Notes under the pieces: generated by a model
What the model was told of the DNA's origin: nothing
What the model saw: only the letters and a program-made list of their open reading frames with translations
Database searches by the model: none
In this document: positions 20,065-24,008 of the stretch, piece by piece
Layout: the number at the start of each line of letters is the position of its first letter
How positions within the stretch are numbered: position 1 is the stretch's first letter
Assembly (NCBI GenBank): GCA_937900045.1
Contig: CALCEB010000230.1
Coordinates: forward strand, 1-24,008
Reading direction: 5' to 3'
From: an uncultured Acidobacteriota bacterium
GTDB taxonomy: Bacteria > Acidobacteriota > Terriglobia > UBA7540
DNA: 24,008 nucleotides
Program-made: the position numbers and the translations under genes

Positions 20065-20381
20065 TATCCATGCTCAATAAAGAAGCCATTGTAGTCGCTG
20101 CGAACCGCTTCTTCGCTCTCTTCGATGGACGCCACGGACGCTGCGATCGGACCTTGTGCCAATTGCCTCTTGAAGGCATCGAGGTCGCTTTCCTCGCCGA
20201 TTGCGTAGACTTCAACTGAGCCATCGCAAAGGTTCTTAATATAGCCGCTGATGCCCAGCTTGGTTGCCAACCGCTGCGCGAAAAAGCGGTATCCAACTCC
20301 CTGAACCCGCCCCAGCACCCGGTACTTCCGGGCCACACTTGTCCGAGACTTGCTTCCGGCCGCCTTCGGCACAATCTTCAT
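20064..20381 (-). CDS. acyP: acylphosphatase
   Basis: Acylphosphatase hydrolyses carboxyl-phosphate anhydrides in the cytoplasm; its physiological substrate in bacteria is often unclear. The 105-residue product has the fold's signatures: YRVLGRVQGVGYRFFAQRLA with the phosphate-binding loop and catalytic Arg32, and GYIKNLCDGSVEVYAIGE with the catalytic Asn50. An N-terminal basic extension of about 18 residues precedes the usual start. An internal start cannot be excluded, but no better-placed ATG is present. It is the first gene of the acyP-kdsA-glycosidase unit. The upstream 254 bases (20382-20635), shared with a divergent gene, should hold the promoter, but no good -35/-10 pair was recognised on this strand. 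Confidence 0.92.
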   Translation of the reverse strand: MKIVPKAAGSKSRTSVARKYRVLGRVQGVGYRFFAQRLATKLGISGYIKNLCDGSVEVYAIGEESDLDAFKRQLAQGPIAASVASIEESEEAVRSDYNGFFIEHG

Positions 20382-20574
20382 ATCCCGCGCCTCGCTCGAA
20401 GTGCTATTGTGCCATAACTGTCACGCAAATCGCCCACGTAGTCGCGGTTCCCTACCCTCACTACCTTTGGCGGCAGAGCGCGCTCCTGCAGGAAATCACG
20501 GCGAGGCGGACCGGCAGACAAACATGGGTTTGTGCCACTCGCCAAGCCATTTCTGCAAAGCATCAACAGTAACA

Positions 20575-20609
20575 AATAATTATTACTACATGACTTAGTA
20601 CTGTATAAT
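20575..20609 (+). promoter_or_regulatory. promoter region of the DUF2934-Hsp20-like gene
   Basis: A perfect TATAAT (20604-20609) lies 26 bases before the ATG in a strikingly AT-rich patch. A 10-bp perfect palindrome AATAATTATT (20575-20584) sits where a -35 or operator would be; no TTGACA-like box is present. The leader would be about 20 bases and carries a strong AAAGGAGG ribosome binding site. The palindrome could be an operator or UP-like element; this is inference. Confidence 0.5.
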
Positions 20610-20635
20610 GTATCAACTTTCCAAAGGAGGAGTCC

Positions 20636-21115
20636 ATGAAAGACGGAACAGCGGCACGAATGGCAATTCAACCGGTGAACCCACCCAGGATCCTCACAGG
20701 ACAAGACCTTGAGACACTGCAAGGCACAGTCCACCAAGTGATCTCCTCACGAGCTTACGAACTTTACGAGGCAAGGGGCTGCGAAGTCGGACACGATCTT
20801 GATGATTGGGTCAAAGCTGAACAGGAACTTAGCAAATCAGAGAGTCTGGAGGTGCTTGATACGGGTCAGGAGATTCGCATCCGCGCCCGAGTCAACTCCC
20901 TCATCGGTCCAGAAGTCGCAGTGGGGGTTTCTCCGCAACGCGTGATCATCCTGGGCCAAAACCTCATAAGCGAACCGGCTGGTTCAGACGACCCAGTCTC
21001 TCCCCGGCCCGTGCTACTGCAAGTGGTTGACTTGGTGCCAAAGGTAAACCCCACAGAGGCAGTCGCCCGACTTTCAAATGGTATTCTTGAAGTGACACTG
21101 CCTGAAGCCAAGTAG
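20636..21115 (+). CDS. DUF2934 domain fused to an Hsp20/alpha-crystallin-like domain
   Basis: The 159-residue product has two parts. Residues about 33-66 (SSRAYELYEARGCEVGHDLD, then DWVKAEQEL) are a DUF2934 helix-turn-helix-like motif of unknown function. Residues about 70-157 read as a small-heat-shock-protein beta-sandwich: LEVLDTGQEIRIRARV, VSPQRVIILGQ, LLQVVDLVPKVNPTEAVARL and the typical strand SNGILEVTLPEA. A chaperone or stress role is plausible but not shown. The N-terminus (1-32) is unstructured-looking. The start is well supported by AAAGGAGG five bases upstream and a TATAAT box. It is transcribed alone, divergent from acyP and convergent with gltB. Confidence 0.8.
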   Translation: MKDGTAARMAIQPVNPPRILTGQDLETLQGTVHQVISSRAYELYEARGCEVGHDLDDWVKAEQELSKSESLEVLDTGQEIRIRARVNSLIGPEVAVGVSPQRVIILGQNLISEPAGSDDPVSPRPVLLQVVDLVPKVNPTEAVARLSNGILEVTLPEAK

Positions 21116-21160
21116 CAAGCAGTCCCCGGCGGGTACCATCATCTCCCCAGGCAGGGCGCA

Positions 21161-21187
21161 GTCCGGGCCGTAATCCGGTCCCTGGAC
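21161..21187. terminator. weak hairpin in the convergent DUF2934-gltB gap
   Basis: The sequence gtccgggcc...ggtccctggac can form an imperfect stem-loop 45 bases after the DUF2934-gene stop. No T-run follows. The whole 240-base gap (21116-21355) is GC-rich; a minus-strand frame (20964-21335) crosses it but mostly overlaps the real gene and has no motif. Confidence 0.25.
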
Positions 21188-21355
21188 GGGTGTGCGAGTT
21201 CTTGACCGTTGCTGTCAGGTATCCCGTAAGCGCGGCTGTCGAGGCCGTCCGGGAGATGGGAAGCGGCCACGGCGACGCCCCACCTGCACCGGGACCCGCG
21301 TTCTCGTCACACGGGAAGGAAACGGTTCGGTGCAAAAGGCAGTAGGGAAGCTCCG

Positions 21356-24008
21356 TTAGGAAACGCGAGCAATCTTGCTGCGGGAGTAGGATGCGGATGT
21401 ACTGCTGCGGACAGCCACTGCCGTTACGCCTCGAGGCTGAACCTTCCAGAAATGCTGCCGGGCTTCCAGCCAGGAGTCAAGAATATGGCGGGCGCGCTCA
21501 CTTCCTGTCTTTTGGTAATGGGACGTAACAAGGTCACAAACCGTCTCTGCTTCATGCGGATCAAAAAGACGTTCAATCCGGACGAGTTCGACATTCGCGC
21601 GTTGCTCGAACTTGGAGAATGGGTCAAACACGAAAGCCACGCCATGCGTCATGCCAGCCGCAAAGTTGCGTCCCGTATCACCCAGCACGACGACCGTGCC
21701 ACCGGTCATGTATTCGCACGCATGGTCGCCAGTTCCCTCCACAACGGCAACGGCGCCGCTGTTGCGAACCGCGAACCGTTCTCCGGCACGGCCCGCAGCA
21801 AACAAACAGCCGCCAGTTGCGCCATAAAGCGCAGCATTGCCGAGAATCGTGTTTAAGTGAGACTGGAATCGGCTTCCGTGGGGCGGCCGGATGACAACTT
21901 CTCCCCCACCCATTCCTTTCCCCACGTAATCATTGGCTTCGCCCTCCAGAACTAGCCGGACGCCCTCCACCAGAAATGCGCCAAAGCTCTGGCCAGCCGT
22001 GCCGTCAAAGCGAAACTCCGCCGATGTTCCTTCCAGGCCTCGATTCCCGTGCTGGCGGGCAATTTCGCCGGCCACACGAGCGCCGATGGTTCGATTCGTA
22101 TTGCGGATGGCATAGTGGCGGACCACTGGCTGCCCTTCTTCCAGGGGAAGCCGAATGTCCTCCATCATCTTCATGGCGAGGCGATCGACAACGTGTTCGG
22201 CGCGGCTGGAACCAGCCACCGCGGTCTCCCGACTGGTTGGGTATTCGAGGATCCGCCTCAATTCCAACTTGCCTTGGCGGCCTGGAACACTGTAGCCGGT
22301 CGGCTCAAGCAAATCCGTCCGCCCGGAGACCTGGGCGAGTGACCGGAAGCCTAATTGAGACAAAATGGCGCGGACTTCATGCGCCACGTGAACGAAGTAA
22401 TTGATCAGACGGCCGGGATCATTGGGGAAGCGGGCGCGGAGGTCCTCGCGCTGGGTGGCGACACCGACGGGGCAGGTGTTCAAGTGACACTGGCGGGCCA
22501 TCACACAAGCGAGCGCCACCAGCGCGGCTGAACCGAAGCCGAATTCTTCTGCGCCCAGAATCGCCGCCAGGACCACATCACGGCCCGTCTTGAGACCGCC
22601 ATCCACTCGAAGCAGGATGCGGTTCCTCAACCCGTTTGCGACCAAGGCCTGATGGGCCTCGGCAAGCCCCAATTCCCACGGCGATGCCGTGTTCTTCATC
22701 GAACTCAGTGGTGAAGCTCCGGTACCGCCATCATGCCCGCTGATGAGGACCACATCCGCATCTGCTTTTGCGACGCCCGCCGCTACCGTCCCCACGCCGG
22801 CCTGCGAAACCAGCTTTACGCCGATCTTGGCCTGGGGATTGATCTGGCGAAGGTCGTAAATCAGTTGCGCCAAATCCTCGATGGAATAGATGTCATGATG
22901 CGGGGGCGGTGAGATCAGGGAGATACCTTCGACGGCGCGGCGCACCTTGGCAATGAAGGGAGTCACTTTGTGAGCCGGCAACTGGCCGCCCTCGCCCGGC
23001 TTCGATCCCTGCGCCATTTTGATCTCAAGCTGCTCAGCTCTTGCCAGGTACTCCGGGGTCACACCAAACCGGCCGGAAGCCACTTGCTTGATCTTGTTTT
23101 CCGCAGAAAGCCCGCTGAATAGCTCGACGTAGACGTGTGGATCCTCGCCACCTTCGCCGGTGTTTGACTTTGCACCGATGCGATTCATGGCAATGGCCAG
23201 CGTGCGCTGCGTCTCAGGACTGAGTGAGCCGAGAGACATGGCCTGGGTTGTAAAGCGGCGAAGGATCGACTCCACCGGCTCGACCTCTTGGACTGGAACC
23301 GCCTCGCGCGGCTTGAACCGCAGCAGGTCACGGATGGCGAGCGGCTCACGGGTCTCAACCTCCCGGGCAAAGTTGGCGTAGGATTCGGCATCATTTTCCT
23401 TGACCGATTTCTGAAGCTTGCGAAGGGCATCAGGCGCGAAAGCGTGGCGTTCAAAGCCGTGGCGAAAACGGTAATATCCAGCAAAATCGAGCTTGCCGGA
23501 AGGCGATTCGAAAGCCAGGCGATGCCGGTCCAGAACATCCTGCGCCAGGTCATTCCAGGTGCGGCCGCCAATTTGCGAACGGGTACCGGGGAAAAACGTC
23601 CTCACCACTTCGTCATCCAGGCCGATGATCTCAAAGAATTTCCCTCCCATGTAGCTGGCCAGCGTCGAGATACCCATTTTGGAGAGAATCTTCTTCAGCC
23701 CGGCTTCGACGGTAGCCCGGAAACGGCCGAGAGCATCCGCGACGGAGAGATCGCCTAGTTCACCCGCGCGGGCGAGATCCGCCACAATTTCAAGAGCCAG
23801 ATAGGGATTTACCCCTGCAGCTCCATAGCCAATGAGACATGCAAATTGATGAGGTTCCCAAGCTTCCGCCGTTTCAAGGATCAGATCGGACTTGTTGCCC
23901 ACTCCCATTTCAATCAATCGTTCCACCACGGCGCCAACCGCCGCCAACATGGGGACCGGGGCCCTGTCCGGACCGATACCCCGGTCACTCAAAATTAAGA
24001 TCGAGCTT
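21356..24008 (-). CDS. gltB: glutamate synthase large subunit (GOGAT alpha), C-terminal 883 residues, 5' end outside window
   Basis: The frame is open to the window edge (SSILILSDRGIGPDRAPVP), so the N-terminal glutaminase domain and part of the central domain are missing; the full protein is usually about 1500 residues. GltB transfers the glutamine amide nitrogen to 2-oxoglutarate. The FMN-binding synthase domain is clear: SLGSLSPETQRTLAIAMNRI, SNTGEGGEDP, KMAQGSKPGEGGQLPAHKV, SPPPHHDIYSIEDLAQLIYD, LISGHDGGTGASPLSSMKN. The 3Fe-4S cysteines CX5CX4C lie in CVMARQCHLNTCPVG (codons at 22505-22507, 22487-22489, 22472-22474). The C-terminal beta-helix with Gly-rich repeats (YVGKGMGGGEVVIRPP, YMTGGTVVVLGDTGRNFAAG) is complete to the TAA at 21356. 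The TTG at 23992 is internal, not a start. No gltD follows downstream. Confidence 0.96.
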   Translation of the reverse strand, partial: SSILILSDRGIGPDRAPVPMLAAVGAVVERLIEMGVGNKSDLILETAEAWEPHQFACLIGYGAAGVNPYLALEIVADLARAGELGDLSVADALGRFRATVEAGLKKILSKMGISTLASYMGGKFFEIIGLDDEVVRTFFPGTRSQIGGRTWNDLAQDVLDRHRLAFESPSGKLDFAGYYRFRHGFERHAFAPDALRKLQKSVKENDAESYANFAREVETREPLAIRDLLRFKPREAVPVQEVEPVESILRRFTTQAMSLGSLSPETQRTLAIAMNRIGAKSNTGEGGEDPHVYVELFSGLSAENKIKQVASGRFGVTPEYLARAEQLEIKMAQGSKPGEGGQLPAHKVTPFIAKVRRAVEGISLISPPPHHDIYSIEDLAQLIYDLRQINPQAKIGVKLVSQAGVGTVAAGVAKADADVVLISGHDGGTGASPLSSMKNTASPWELGLAEAHQALVANGLRNRILLRVDGGLKTGRDVVLAAILGAEEFGFGSAALVALACVMARQCHLNTCPVGVATQREDLRARFPNDPGRLINYFVHVAHEVRAILSQLGFRSLAQVSGRTDLLEPTGYSVPGRQGKLELRRILEYPTSRETAVAGSSRAEHVVDRLAMKMMEDIRLPLEEGQPVVRHYAIRNTNRTIGARVAGEIARQHGNRGLEGTSAEFRFDGTAGQSFGAFLVEGVRLVLEGEANDYVGKGMGGGEVVIRPPHGSRFQSHLNTILGNAALYGATGGCLFAAGRAGERFAVRNSGAVAVVEGTGDHACEYMTGGTVVVLGDTGRNFAAGMTHGVAFVFDPFSKFEQRANVELVRIERLFDPHEAETVCDLVTSHYQKTGSERARHILDSWLEARQHFWKVQPRGVTAVAVRSSTSASYSRSKIARVS

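Noticed and set aside
21229..21240. Second copy of the palindromic element at 944-1065
   Set aside because: Only a 12-base match (agcgcggctgtc) without the terminal TGTAGCGC or an inverted partner; it may be chance.
20964..21335. 123-codon minus-strand frame in the DUF2934-gltB gap
   Set aside because: It overlaps the well-supported DUF2934 gene and has no SD or domain; it is probably a GC-driven shadow frame.
23990..23992. TTG at 23992 as the start of gltB
   Set aside because: The frame continues upstream to the window edge with family-typical residues (SSILIL before SDRGIGPDRAP), so this is an internal Leu codon.

Overview
The window looks like chromosomal DNA from a Gram-negative (diderm), moderately GC-rich soil-type bacterium, most likely an acidobacterium. 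This is inferred from lipid A and KDO genes (lpxB, kdsA), a DUF2934/Hsp20-like fusion, secreted glycosidases of acidobacterial type, and short dispersed palindromic repeats built on 'agcgaagcgaaga'. No taxonomic marker such as rRNA is present. No tRNA, CRISPR array, insertion sequence, phage or plasmid gene was seen.

Layout. Positions 1-1700 are gene-poor: a dispersed inverted repeat (5-179), a frameshifted gene for a secreted SnoaL/NTF2-like protein (minus, 335-849), a second palindromic element (944-1065), then an AT-rich stretch and a GC-rich, highly foldable leader before secA (plus, 1701-4949). A hairpin separates secA from the convergent periplasmic protease gene degP/htrA (minus, 5057-6610). 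Minus-strand genes continue upstream of it: an exported M1-like metallopeptidase with TPR repeats (7051-9030), lpxB (9443-10612), a small frameshifted ORF (10627-10877), and two ABC exporter half-transporters (10867-12750 and 12833-14578). The two transporters form a matched heterodimer with one degenerate ATP site. A promoter with a perfect TATAAT lies upstream of the first transporter gene, and the order suggests transporter, transporter, small ORF, lpxB are co-transcribed.

From 14.6 to 15.1 kb is a divergent intergenic region. A Tat-exported GH116/GBA2-type glycosidase (plus, 15111-17849) converges on a minus-strand operon acyP-kdsA-GH63/MGH-like glycosidase (20381 down to 17976), in which acyP and kdsA overlap by one base. 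A DUF2934-Hsp20-like gene (plus, 20636-21115) has a clear -10 box and strong ribosome binding site. It converges on a 5'-truncated glutamate synthase large-subunit gene (gltB, minus, 21356 to the window edge).

Functionally the window is dominated by cell-envelope work: protein export (SecA), periplasmic quality control (DegP), lipid A and KDO synthesis (LpxB, KdsA), a likely lipid or drug exporter, and exported hydrolases. A nitrogen-assimilation gene sits at the right edge. The most notable points are an approximately 140-residue insertion in SecA NBD2, the structured leader before secA, the degenerate ABC heterodimer beside lpxB, and two genes each broken by one base in a short homopolymer.
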